This document shows positions 31,751 through 45,969 of a stretch of 64,000 bases of DNA, piece after piece (the stretch's first letter is position 1; each line of letters opens with the position of its first letter). This DNA is from Bostrychus sinensis (Eukaryota > Chordata > Actinopteri > Gobiiformes > Eleotridae). The stretch lies in the NCBI GenBank assembly GCA_020698575.1, contig CM036243.1, forward strand, positions 30,025,903 to 30,089,902, written 5' to 3'. Under the pieces are notes generated by a model. The model did no database searches. It was not told the DNA's origin and saw only the letters and a program-made list of their open reading frames with translations. The position numbers and the translations under genes were made by a program.

Positions 31751-34355
31751 TAGATTATACTATTGTGTAAATTGTGTGGAGTGTTTTTGTAATTTTGTAT
31801 TTTCTAACAGTGATTAGATACATTGCCGCCGGTCTGTGTTTTAGAGCTCAAAGAGCCCCTGTAAGGGCAGACAAACTCATTAACCTCTGTGTTTGGTTCC
31901 TGTGTCACATCAAAAACATCATCAAAAACTCTAATGGCAGCCAGTTAATTAACAGAACAACCTGATCGTTTGAAGCGGAGTGATTTAATCTGCAGTGCTC
32001 TTGTTTGAACCCTAAATACAGTGAATTGTGGTTTTGCGGGTTTGTCTGCCGTATACAGGTGTGTCCTTTTATTAAGGTCCTTAAACTTGTCCTCACTTTT
32101 CATGACGAGTGATAACAGGAATGTCTCATTATTATTTGTTTATATTAAATAAGTATTGTTAACTTTATTTTGGGTCTGCCTTTTCATATCTCAGCACCAT
32201 AACAGCACATTATAGGATGACCACCTGTCCCACTTTTGGTTGTACTGCACAGCCATTTAGTCCTTTGTCAGTTTAGAGCTTTGATTTTTTTCTGTTCCAT
32301 TGTTTTTTTTTAATACAATGATTAGAGTCTCAGTGAAGACATTACCTTGCAAAATGTGTGTTTTTGTGATGAAAACAGCACATCAAATGCTTCATAGGCC
32401 CTAAACTGAAGGAATTTGTATCTCACTAAGTTGGTAAGTTAGATTTGTATCAAAACATTTATTTCTCAAGTTGCCGTCCTTGTCCCACTTTTTGTACTAT
32501 TTGATATGGATACCCTAAGCACATACCAAACAAGGCCTATAAAACATTGGATGTGCTGTTTTAATCCCAAAAACAAACACATTTAGCAAAATTATGTCTT
32601 TACTGAGACTTTGTTCATTGAAAATTAAATTATACGTCTCTCAGACTGCATTTTCTCAACACAGTCCAGCAGCACTAACGCCAGCTCACAGCACCACAGA
32701 CAGCCCTTTTATCAGCAACATACCAACTATATACAGCCCAGCAAGATAACACACCCTTTTACACCAAAGAAAAAGTTGGACATATCTTACTAAGTGGGAT
32801 GAGGGGGCTGATGACTAAGGAAGAGAGCCAATTGCTCCCAAAAATACAAAATTTGGATCTGTAAAGAGCCTTCAATGCAAAGTGGCTTGGCCTTTAACTG
32901 AAATATAGCATAATTGCAAACTAACAAAGGACTGTGTTAATACTGCACTGATTAGTTCACTCAAAGAACTAGAGTTGTGTCCTGTATTTATTTCTTGGTG
33001 CTCGTGTGGCACTTCTTATCAGTCCAAGTGTGCAACTGCGTGGACAATTGAGGCTAAAACTGTTTACTCTAAAGGTTTAACAGTTAGGTCCATAGGATAT
33101 ACTGGAAAACAGGGAGAAAGTTTTATTTTAAACTGACAAGATGATGCAGATTCAGGTTGTTTTGTAGTTGTCTACTTCCTCTATTGACTTTACATAACAA
33201 GATGTCTGAACAGAGCTGCGTGAACAGGGCTACAGAGCTGCGTGTGGCTCTAAAATTATAGATTGCAGATGTCTGAGCTAGAAGTTTAAGGTAACCATGT
33301 TTTACTTTTTAGATTTACATATAAATAGGAAATGTAGTTGTTAGACAGGTAGCAGGAAACAGAGCATTTTGTTTTTCCTGCTCCCACTGAGTCATAAAAA
33401 TCCTTTGATTAAGTTTTTTTTTTTTAGCACAACTGCCATATAGAGCTAGACGCACAAATCAAATCAAAATGATAAACACAAGCAAGTACTTGAAATACAG
33501 TGTGTACTCAATGGAAATACAATATTACTCAAGTAGAAGTAAAATAATTAGAGCATAACTTTACTATAATAGCCTACAATAAATAGGCAGATACAGTTGA
33601 CAATCTCCTGAAAAGTAATAGCCTAGATTCTAATAACATATAATTAAAGTTCAAACCTACCAGATATGTCTGTGCCTGTAGCCTGCTGTAAAGTTGTTTT
33701 TCATGTCACTGACCGAGCCTGATTTATCTGTGTAGGTAAGTTATTCAAGGTATGAAGCTTCCATCTTCCTGTTTCTCTAAACTCTTGGTCCCAACCTTCA
33801 ACGAAAACTGACACAACCAGTTCTTTTTCACCAAGATATTTATCTCCAAAACATTTTTCATGAACCAGAAATGAACTATTCCAACTAGACAGCTATGTAA
33901 TGACTCTGGAAATTAAAAGTAGGTCTGTAAGTATGTATATTTAAATAAGTATCTGTATGTAGGCTACATATCTTAAAATACCTTGCAGGCATTGTCGTTT
34001 TGTGACTAAATATGGATTTACTATCAGCCAAAAGTGTCTGGTCTCCTTCTCCAAATTAGTAGAGTGCTAAAAAACTGCCTACTGTTGGAAAAACCTAAGT
34101 TACCTTTTACCTGTAAGCTACATAAAAGTAATACATTTCTCCTTTAATGAAGTGAACCCGGAAAAAACTGCGCGTCCAATCACAACGTGTTTTCTAATCA
34201 CGTGACTCGGAATGCAGAACAACAACAACAACAACTTTTAGACTTTTGGACCAATTTTTCTGGGAAATGGCTGCAAGCGGACATTTACAGTAAACCAGCG
34301 CCGTCCATTTGTTTTCTTCCTTCCTTTTACTTGAATACTCTTCATCATAACAGAG
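31751..34355. other. Intergenic region and tmem187 promoter
   Basis: No gene recognised over about 2.6 kb. It is AT-rich with scattered short open frames of no protein-like character. The last 200 bp include an ACAACAACAACAACAAC run and a likely leader for tmem187. A CATCATAACAG acceptor-like sequence ends 2 nt before the tmem187 ATG, so the leader may be spliced. Confidence 0.5.
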
Positions 34356-35135
34356 ATGAAAACCGCTTTACTCCACGTGTTCGTGCCTTTTGTGCTTTGC
34401 GTGGCTCTGGCAAACACCTCGCTTTTTGACGACGTGAAGGTGGACCTGACGTACGAACATTACGCCGAGAAACCGCTTGATTATTTGCCGTTTTTTCTCG
34501 CCATGCCTTTCAACTCTTTAATTAACGTTGGCTACATGTTAGTGGGACTTTTCTGGCTGTTGAAATACAAGGATAAAAAGGAAAGTGATGAGAATCGCTA
34601 CATGAGAGAGGTTTTCGCGTTAATGGCCATATTTTACGCACCTGTTCAGTGGACGCGCCTGGCTGTACTCAAGCGCGCACCCGCAGTGTTGGACCAGTGG
34701 TTTACTTTACCCATTTTCGCCTGGGTGCCAGTGTGGATCGGCTTCATACAAGGCAGATCCACCAAAACGCACGCCTTGACTCTTGAACTGTGCTCCGTCC
34801 TAAGCTACGGACTCGCGCTGAGGTTTGACCGCGGATTTGAAGCTGCGCTCGGGTGTCACGTCCTCCTGGCCGTGCACAAGGGGCTACAAGTCCAGCTCAG
34901 CTCCGGAAACCGCCTCACACTCAGATATTTGGTCCTGGCCGTGCTGTCCTGCGCTGGGTTTGTGGTCCTAAAGCTGCTGGATCATTGGCTCGCCCAGTTT
35001 TGGATTTTTCAGCGAGTCACGGGACATTTTTGGTCCAAAGTTTGTGATGTACTGCAGTTTCATTACAGTTTTTGCTTTTTGACAACTCTGGCACAAATGA
35101 CACACAAGTCAAGACAAAGCACTAAAGCATCTTAA
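34356..35135 (+). CDS. tmem187: Transmembrane protein 187
   Basis: An uninterrupted 259-residue frame in one coding exon, as in human TMEM187 (261 residues, coding region in a single exon). It is a multi-pass membrane protein of unknown biochemical function. Conserved family segments recalled from the human protein are YEHYAEKPLDYLP, FLAMPFNSLINVGYM, MAIFYAPVQWTRL, VLDQWFTLPIFAWVP, GFEAALGCHV, LSCAGFVVLKLLDHWLAQF and TGHFWSKVCDVLQFHYSF. A hydrophobic N-terminus (residues 5-21) could be a signal peptide or first helix; five to six further hydrophobic segments follow. The ATG at 34356 is the first in frame with homology. AATAAA at about 35642 is a possible poly(A) signal. Confidence 0.95.
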   Translation: MKTALLHVFVPFVLCVALANTSLFDDVKVDLTYEHYAEKPLDYLPFFLAMPFNSLINVGYMLVGLFWLLKYKDKKESDENRYMREVFALMAIFYAPVQWTRLAVLKRAPAVLDQWFTLPIFAWVPVWIGFIQGRSTKTHALTLELCSVLSYGLALRFDRGFEAALGCHVLLAVHKGLQVQLSSGNRLTLRYLVLAVLSCAGFVVLKLLDHWLAQFWIFQRVTGHFWSKVCDVLQFHYSFCFLTTLAQMTHKSRQSTKAS

Positions 35136-36463
35136 TGACTGTAAGAGATGTAAATAAGTGACTGAATATTGTCTTAATAAGCTGACCAATCTGATCAATA
35201 TGTATAGCCCTAGTATAATAGGCAATTTGTTGTGACTACTAATGTTTTGATACTTTTTAATTTATTTCGATACCATTAAATTTTGAGACAGTAACACTTA
35301 AAATGTATTAAACTGGTTCTTTATGCACAATAACAAAATACAGGAGAATAATTGTAGGATAAGGATGTCTAAAAAGTCCTTCATTTCAATAATAAATACA
35401 AATCAATCAAATACAGTTAAGGCCAAATTTATTCAACAACATCTTGAAGTGGCCCAAGACCAGAGTCCAGACCTGGTATCATCTGATTGTGAATTTGAGG
35501 CGAGAACTGAAGACTGGATTCATGACAAGGAAGCCTTCAAACATCAAGCACCTGGAGATTTATGAAAAAAAAAGAAAAAGAAAAGGGTGGTCCACTCCAA
35601 AATGCAAAAAGCAACAATTTGTTTAACAGCTGTGATGGAAAATAAAGGCTTTGCCACTGCTTACTGAGAAAAGGGATACATTTTTTTGGACACATCTTTT
35701 TTGTTAAAATGAATGCAATAGTTAAAAATCTCAATAGCAGGGCTTAATTTGATGGGGTACATAATTACCCTACCTCCCTTGACAAGATTGCCTACTTTTT
35801 TTGTATTTTTATTGATTTATATTATACCAGAATATAAAAAAAATACTTAAGATTATCTCAATTTAAAAACAAGAATACATAGCTGAAAACAAGATAGCTA
35901 ATTTGAAGACTTCATAGCAAAATAAATTCCTGACTTTTTCTTCCTGCCTGGTGTTGAGGGAACAAAGCTAAAAAAAATCCTTAATGTGTTCCCCGACCTC
36001 TGGCTTTATGAAATTAAGTACTGCTCAGTAGTATATTTATTACAATGTACTACTTTGTTGTGTCATTTCCAGACAGAACAGATGCATTAACTGAGTAGAA
36101 ATTCATTCTAACTTAAAATTCAGCCACGGCATGAATAATTTTGGGCATAGCTGTACTTTTTTTTTTTTTTTTTTTTTTAAATACAATTTAGCTTTGAGAC
36201 AACAGCATAAAAAGATGTTAAATTGGTTCTCCCTAATTTACAAACTTTGTAGACACAGTTGGGTTTTTCTGGTGAAATAAAAGTCAGCCACTATTGACAA
36301 CAGTTGTAGGATAAAAAGTTATTTAGTCAATAAAAAGATTTGTATAAATTGTGTTTGAAAAAGGCTTACTTAATATCTGTCCTAAATACAACAGAATAAA
36401 TACAAATTCATCTTTTACTATATTACTATCTTCAAAATAATCTAATAATCTTGTGTGAACATC
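35136..36463. other. Convergent intergenic region between tmem187 and the GPCR
   Basis: Holds the presumed 3' ends of both convergent genes: AATAAA at about 35642 on + and AT-rich sequence after the GPCR stop on -. A T run of about 20 lies at 36158-36178. ATTCAACAACATCTTGAAGTGGCCCAAGACCAGAGTCCAGACCTG (35430) in pieces resembles a Tc1-type transposase coding remnant, too short to annotate. No gene seen. Confidence 0.45.
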
Positions 36464-36906
36464 CTATAACTCCAGTTTAGTTACAGCAGTGAGCACAGGT
36501 TCTTCTTTTTTTGTCTTTTTCTTGGTCCAGAGTAAAGCCAGTCCTGCTTCTCTAAAGTCCGCATGTGAAAAGTAGATGAGAGGGTTTAAACCGCAGTCCA
36601 AGTACGACATTACTGAGGACACTGTACGCAACCAGTTCGGAGTCGGAGAGAGGTCCCTCCTGCCCAAAAGGATCAGCTGAGACGGGACAGATAGACAGAG
36701 AAAATTTATTTAGTTTTAAAATGATTTACAATACTGTGCAAAATGGTTAGGCAGGTGAAAACAATCCCATTAACTAAAAGTGCTTTAATAAATAAGAATA
36801 TTATTTATTTTTGATGTGAAATTTTCAGGAAACGTCAGTAACGGGACAAAGACAGATCACCAAAGACACTCACTTTGCTCAGGAAAAAAAAAGATTAGTT
36901 TTTGTA

Positions 36907-37180
36907 CAGTGGCTCTTAAATTGGGGTACGGGTCCCACTGTTGGTACACAGACTTCTTCTTTCAGTTCAAGTGTTTATTTATATCTAGTTTTAGTCCTGT
37001 CTTAGACCTGCTTTGGTGGAAGCTAGTTCTGATTTAGACCCGGTTTAGTCCTGGTTTAGTTCTCAGTCCTGGGTTAGTCCTCATTTAGTCAAGGTTCTGG
37101 CTCATTTTAGTTCATTAAAGATGGAGAGCCAAAATATTTTCGGAGGCAGTACTTAGTGTGAAGATTTTGATAATCATGTC
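36907..37180. mobile_element. Decayed hAT-type/11-bp array element
   Basis: The left end CAGTGGCTCTTAAATTGGGG and right end GATTTTGATAATCATG are degenerate forms of the family termini. The interior has TTTAGTCCTGGTTTAG units. It lies in the last intron of the GPCR. Confidence 0.55.
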
Positions 37181-37616
37181 CATTCTTTGTGAGATATAAG
37201 GGGTTTGTGGGATTTACCCTTGAACTAGAATATATTTGGGTAGAGGTCTATGCTCTCTGAGTGCTTCCGAGTTTTCATCTTTTTTCTTTGCAATTTTGTG
37301 TATTTTTTTTATTTTTACTTTTTGAATATTTGTACATCTTTCTTTGTTCACAGTCTTTCTTAAAAATCTGCCTAAGATTTGTGGACAGTAGGAGGACTAA
37401 TCTTACCTCAGACATAACAAATGGTGTGTAACAGAGAGTATAGGCAGCCACCAGCAGAGGAGTGACGTCCGACAGATCGGTTTTCTCATCACTAAGAAAA
37501 AGAGACAGATTTTTAAATTTGTAAAACAGGATTTCGCCATGAACACCAAATTAAATCCAGGTATTTACAGGTAACCAGCAAAATCAATGAGGGGCCAAGG
37601 ATCAGTTTATAGTGTT

Positions 37617-37900
37617 CAAGCAGCAGCTCAGTAGGTAGAGCTGGTTGCTTACTAACTGGAAGGTTGGTGGATCAATCCCTGCTACCAGCATTGCATACTA
37701 TTGCCTTTGTGTCCTTGGGCAAGACACTTGACACACTTTGCCTTTAGTGTCTACGACACTGGTACATAAATGTGTTAGTGCAATTGTGTGTTTGGTGGTG
37801 GTTGGAGAGGCTAAAGGCACAGTTTGGCTGCCATGTCTCCATCAGTATGTCCCAGGGCAGCTGTGGGGGTTAGATTGACAGCGGGACAAAAGAGATAACA
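37617..37900 (+). mobile_element. tRNA-like SINE
   Basis: GCTCAGTAGGTAGAGCTGG resembles an A box and GGTTGGTGGATCAATCCCTG a B box, followed by the fish SINE-type body TGTCCTTGGGCAAGACACTT and GTGTCTACGACACTGG. It lies in a GPCR intron, antisense to that gene. It is not a tRNA gene: the anticodon arm does not fold. Confidence 0.65.
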
Positions 37901-38289
37901 AGCTTGGACAGTGTAATTCTGTTTTTTATGCCACACAGCCTAAAGGGTACTCATTTTAGTGACATAAGGTTAAATTCTGCTTTGTATTCTAAACAGAGGA
38001 GGGTAACAAAATACCTGAGTAAATCTTTTGGCTACCCACATATGGTTGTGATTTACAGACTGCATATATTTTTTGTACAGTACCTGTTACATTTGGCTGC
38101 AGTGATGAGGAAGCAGAGCAGCATGAGGACAAATGGGAGGAAGATGCAGATGGAGAAGGAACAGAGGATGTAGACCAACATGTCTGAGTAACTGCTCTCC
38201 CAGAACACGGCACACAGCATCTCTGCGGGGTCGTATCTGAAACAGACAGTGACCACTGACAGGTGAAGTGAATAACACAGATTATCTCT

Positions 38290-39075
38290 TCATCAGGGCG
38301 CCTGTTAGTGGGTGGGGTATATAAGGCAGCAAGTGAAAAGTTGTCCTCAAAGTTTATGTGTTAGAAGCAGCAAAATGGACAAGGAAAAGGATTTAATTGT
38401 GATGGCTATAGACGACTGGGTCAGATCATCTCCAAAACTGCAGCTCTGGTGCGACGTTCCTGGTCTGCAGAGGTCAGAATATATCAAAAGTGGCCAAGTG
38501 GTGAATGGGCAACAGGTGATGTACATGGGAAGCGAAGTCTGGTCCATGTGGTCTGGTCCACATGTAGCTCAAATTGCTGAGGACTAGGGCTGGGTACAGT
38601 TAAACGATACCTTTCTGATATCGAAGGAAAGTTCTGACACTACTGGTATGGGGGGAAAAAATGATTCGATACCAAGTTTCAATACCTAGTGGGACCCTCA
38701 ATGTTCCTTTGCATGTATAAATCAAATAAATAACACAGAATAATAATAAATCAGACAAACTACTGGTTTTAACTTACAGCTAAGAAATTTGCTAAAAACA
38801 TTGGTCTTTTATTTAATATTGTTGTATTTTATGATTGTAGAAGATGAATTAGCACACCATAGGTATCAGAAAAAAGTATTGTTCAGGTACTGGTATTGAA
38901 AACCAGGTATCATTTAAGTTCTGGTATCAAAAAAATCTGAAAAGTACCCAGCCCTACTGAAGATGTTAATGGTGGTTCTGATAGAAAGGTGTCAGAATAC
39001 ACAATAAAAAAAATACACAGTTTGTTGAGTATGGCTGCATATTAGGCAGGTGGACATAATGTTACACCTGGAGAT
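38290..39075 (+). mobile_element. Tc1-like transposon remnant, internally deleted
   Basis: A degraded N-terminal transposase segment (IVMAIDDWVRSSPKLQLWC, then VPGLQRSEYIKS) matches the helix-turn-helix start of fish Tc1-like proteins, and GTTAGTGGGTGGGGTATATA is their 5' leader. The 3' end pieces GGTGTCAGAATACACA and GGTGGACATAATGTTACACC lie at 38990-39072. The middle is missing and a hAT MITE (38585-38956) is inserted. It lies in the GPCR intron between exons 4 and 5. Confidence 0.7.
38585..38956. mobile_element. hAT-type MITE nested in the Tc1 remnant, about 372 bp
   Basis: The ends TAGGGCTGGGTAC and GTACCCAGCCCTA are a perfect 13-bp inverted repeat. The flanking 8-mers CTGAGGAC and CTGAAGAT match at 6 of 8 positions. 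The interior has several GGTATC/GATACC words. Non-autonomous. Confidence 0.75.
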
Positions 39076-40041
39076 TCTACATTGATCTTCAAGATCAAAC
39101 CAAATATTTTAAATCAGTGCATATTTTTATTTCGTCATACCTGATCCAGGAGTAGACGACAGGGACGCTCCCAAACACTGCTCCAGTCACCCACGAACAG
39201 AAACAGGCGGTGAATGTGAGAAAAACTATTGGTCTTCCAGAAGAGTTGATCAGCCGCTGCACAGAGAGGACAGCTGAAAAAGGGTGGCAATAAAATATAG
39301 GATTATAAGTTTATGTTAACAAGTAGTTTGGTATTGTGTGTGTCACAAAGAAAACCAACAAAATGTTTTATTATTTACAGAGGCCGCAATAGAATAGAAT
39401 GTTAATTGTGCCCTCTAGTGGACATTGGTGAAAAAACAAGACGAGCAATATCAAGAAGATCCCATTGAGTGCTTACCACTTGAAAAAAACTGGTCTAATG
39501 GTAAACTCAGAGGTAGAAGTCTAAGGTAAACTCTATAGTTTCATATTTTGCTGTGGTGGCTACTATAATAACAGCAGGACACATGTGTATAATCAAAATT
39601 TAATTAATTACCGTGTTTGTACAAAAGGCAATAAAAACAGTAACCTTATCAGCGTTTGGTGTGGTGTGTGTGTCTGTCTCTGTTCAAACAAATAGCCCAC
39701 CTATGCTCCCAATTGAAGAAGTAATGAAAGCAAACTTGAGCAGACTGACCACCTCACACCACGGTGAACTTTGACCTCCTGTCAGCAGGGCCAGCAGTGA
39801 CCCCGAGATGATCAGTGCAGAACAACCTTAGAAAGAATCAAATATTTACTGTTAATAGTCCATAGTCCTGTTTGTATATAAGTGGCCTAAGAGAAGGAGA
39901 TAAATAAGAGTCAGCATAATCACAGTTTGGAGAAGCAGACAGGAGCGATGGCACTGTATACTGTATGCATTGAAAAAATAGGTTGGACCATTTTTTAGTA
40001 GCACATATTGTGGTAATGTTTACAATGTACCATACATTTAA

Positions 40042-40589
40042 AGGACCCATATTGTGCTTTTTTTAGTCTTTTTGAAATAGTTTTGGACACCTTTGCATAA
40101 ACATTTCATGTTTTATTACTTAAAATAATGTATATGTATGGAAATGTCTTCTTTTAGGGAACTGTCACTTTGACTCTGCAGAAAACACCTGGATTAGGTG
40201 TCTGTCGCCCCCTGCTGGCAATGATGGGGACTGGACAGAGCATAAAATGGCCATTTAGCATGGCCATTAGGAACATGATACTAACAGATAACTGAGCTGA
40301 CTGCTTCGTAGTGATGGAAATTTAAGCACTGAAATTATCAGAACAAGTCTGGTGATGGTGTATGGGCTTTAGAAATGCACAGGAGCACTTCCTGTTTTCA
40401 CGTGTCTATGTAGAGCTGTGAGACCGAGCGTTTTCAGCTCTTGAGAAGGGCAGCGCCTCAGCATACAGGATTACTCAAACATGCATAAATAAAACAAAAT
40501 AATACTCCAGGTATGTTTTTTAAGGTGTAAAACCAACATAATATCATGGTTAAAAGCACAAAAAGCCAATTTAGCATAATAGGGAACCT
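40042..40589. mobile_element. piggyBac-like MITE, 548 bp
   Basis: TTAA flanks both sides (40038-40041 and 40590-40593). The ends AGGACCCATATTGTGCTTTT and (reverse complement) AGGTTCCCTATTATGCTAAA are imperfect inverted repeats. It lies in the GPCR intron between exons 2 and 3. Confidence 0.8.
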
Positions 40590-41939
40590 TTAAACAATCA
40601 TACAACCTCTGTCCCCACAATCCACTTCTGGATCCTGACCCAACAGAAACCACAGCTTTACAAAAGTGTCATTCATTACCTAAATCTGACAATGTGAGAT
40701 TCATGAAGGGAACCCAGCAGCGATTACTGAACTGGCCTCTGCACTGGAAATAAAAACACACACACACAAAACTAAGTTATGATTTAAAAAGTAAAAAGCA
40801 AAACGCTGATCTTTTTTGTTAATATGCTGCCTGGACGTTACCATAGATTTGACGAGCAGGGCGAGGCAGTTCCCCAAAACTCCCATAACCATCTCTAGAC
40901 TCAGAACAGCCACCAGCAGCCACTTCTCTGTCTCTGACCACTGGAACTCCAGGAGAGCAGCGGTGCTGTTTAAACTCACTGGAATAGGACCATAGCACAC
41001 ATCGGTATAAGTCATATTTAAGAAATGTTTGGAGACGTAATAAATCAGTTTGTGGATTAATCTAGACATAATAACTTTCTACATCTTTATTTTGTTCACT
41101 TTAAATAAACTTATTCATGCTAAACGTTTCAGATGAATTAATTAAAATTCAGCTAGACATGTCTGCGCTCAAATTATTACATGTTTACAAATTACCTATT
41201 TATAAATTAACTACAATTAAAATGAATAACAGCTTTATTTGATCAGTTCTAAATCAAACAAGGCGTAAAGTTAACATAGCCATGTTTCAATTACGATTAA
41301 TGTAAATACAACTAGAGCTAGATTTTGTACCAAAATAAATTGATAATATTTTTCTTAAAGTTTAGACTAAACTTACTATTTCCATGAGCAGCTCTTCCAA
41401 AGCTTCGTTTTTTGTTCCAAAGCAGTCCTTATGTGTTTGCTTTCGGCAGAGATCAAGATTGATGGTGGAGATGTCGTCAAAGTCATTTTAATTAAATTTC
41501 CACGCTTCATTAAACTCAAATGTGCAGTGTCTACTACAAGATAAATTTGTTTTGTCATCGGGAGACGAATTCATTTTTTGTTATTAAGATTAATTGTTTT
41601 ATTGCTGATACAAATACATTGAATATATTGAATAACAGATGAGACGTGTCAATTTGGCTTTAAATGCCAAAGATTTTTTATTATAGGGGGACTCCGAGCA
41701 GAAAGATCTAATGAGAGCCTACGACTGTAATCTAAAGGCTCATCGGTGAGTTTATAAAATAAGTATCTTTATTTTCTTAACTTAGAAATCTGTGGATTAA
41801 AGCTACATTAACTGTATGGTCAAACATTTTTCCAAAGTCAAGCAAATGATAAAATAGCTAATAAAAACGCTGTACGAGAGTAATCTCTCTCCACATTACG
41901 GTATTACGGTATGTCAAAATGTCAATGACGCCATTACGC

Positions 41940-42019
41940 AGTGTAACTTCCTGCCCACGCAGAGTCCCTTCCTGAATAGTCCGCTGTTCTGGTTAAGAAG
42001 GCCAAATAGCGATATTTTG
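41940..42019 (+). promoter_or_regulatory. ndufs8: Probable ndufs8 non-coding first exon and promoter
   Basis: The stretch CAGAGTCCCTTCCTGAATAG to GCGATATTTTG ends in a strong donor (GTAAGT at 42020). The next acceptor (TTTTCAG) ends at 42645, six nt before the ndufs8 ATG. There is no ATG in frame with ndufs8 upstream. The transcription start is not visible; the coordinates are approximate at the 5' side. Confidence 0.55.
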
Positions 42020-42651
42020 GTAAGTTTTATATAACTCCTCCTGACTGCTTGCTTGGTGCATGCTTACGTTTTTCGTAAATATGCATTGGTGGGTTAAAAA
42101 CGCGTAATATGTGCTTTTAATCGTGAAAGTTATTGCGCATTCACCTCAAGCGACCTTTTCGTAAAAAAGTCCTTGACGGTATGCTCGCAAACCGGCTACT
42201 GGAGTTAGCTTAGCCACACATTAGCTCGCTACAAGTTCAAATTCACTGAGTCCTGGGTTAGATTTCCATTACGAGGCTTTCGGTAATGTATACATGATTG
42301 ATCACTGATGCTTGTTACGTGCATTGCAATGTAAAGATGTCTATTTCTGTCAGGTTAATCTCCGTTCACGTGATCTTAGGTCAGTGATGCCTATAAATCC
42401 TCAAGATTAGAGACTGAGATCTATTTAAAATGTGAACTAAACATCAGTAGTTTTTAATTAGCAATGCATGTGTCTATAGCGCTAATGATATTGACATTCA
42501 TTTAATTAAATTATGGATTATTAATGTCGTTATGTCGCACTGACTTGTTTTGTTTATCACCCAGTGGTTAGGTATAGCCGCTATTATAAAAAGTTGACAT
42601 TTCGTTATTACTTGTTTTCCTAAACCATTGTTTTTCTATTTTCAGCACACG

Positions 42652-45588
<2,937 letters not shown>

Positions 45589-45969
45589 ACACTGCTTTGT
45601 ACTTTTAGCACATGCCAGCAGGACCTCTCTACAGCTACAAACGTCCACAATAAACTCTTTCAGTGATGTTTCATGGGACAAGGCCAGGGTTTAGTATTCA
45701 TGTGGTGTTCTTCTGGTATCTGCTGCTTATAAAGTATAAGGCTATTGCTTAAAAACAATGGGTTTTACCATGTTTAATGATATTTATTGTATATTGGTAA
45801 TTTCAGCACTGTTTGTTGAGGAGAACCTTTATGTGTCACACCCAAAACCCTGATGACAGATTGAACTTAATGCTACAATATCGAGATGATTCCTTGTACC
45901 ATTGAGTTTCCCTGAAGAGGTGTTCGTCATTTAGTCTTTATTTCCATCTGAATAAAGTTTGGGAGAAAT

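Larger units (their letters stand above)
36464..41069 (-). pseudogene. Class A G-protein-coupled receptor, seven exons, with an apparent frameshift
   Basis: Exons: 41069-40842, 40743-40680, 39826-39701, 39275-39141, 38236-38084, 37491-37407, 36676-36464. Visible landmarks are TM1 GVLGNCLALLV, TM2 NLTLSDL, Cys3.25 (WCEVV), TM3 ending SVQRLI (QRL in place of DRY), TM4 CFCSWVTG, ECL2 RYDPAEMLC, TM5 FLPFVLML, TM6 LCYTPF, TM7 LNPLIYF and a short basic tail. About 333 residues if intact. Just after QRLINSS the frame shifts by 2 bases: the frame that holds TM3 meets TAG within a few codons, while TM4 reads in another frame. ECL2 resembles opsin and melatonin-type receptors, but the TM7 retinal-lysine position holds Tyr, so it is not a light-sensing opsin. 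Ligand unknown. The second Met (41015) could be the start. The call is pseudogene or assembly error, pending checks. Confidence 0.75.

Noticed and set aside
36464..36676. Calling the GPCR a true opsin from its ECL2 motif
   Set aside because: The TM7 position of the retinal-binding lysine, six residues before the NP motif, is Tyr, so a light-sensing opsin is not supported.
37620..37690. Possible tRNA gene (GGTAGAG and GATCAATCC boxes)
   Set aside because: The A- and B-box-like words belong to a SINE body; no cloverleaf with a paired anticodon arm can be drawn.
38312..38587. 91-codon plus-strand frame as a host gene
   Set aside because: It matches the start of Tc1-like transposases and ends where a hAT MITE is inserted.
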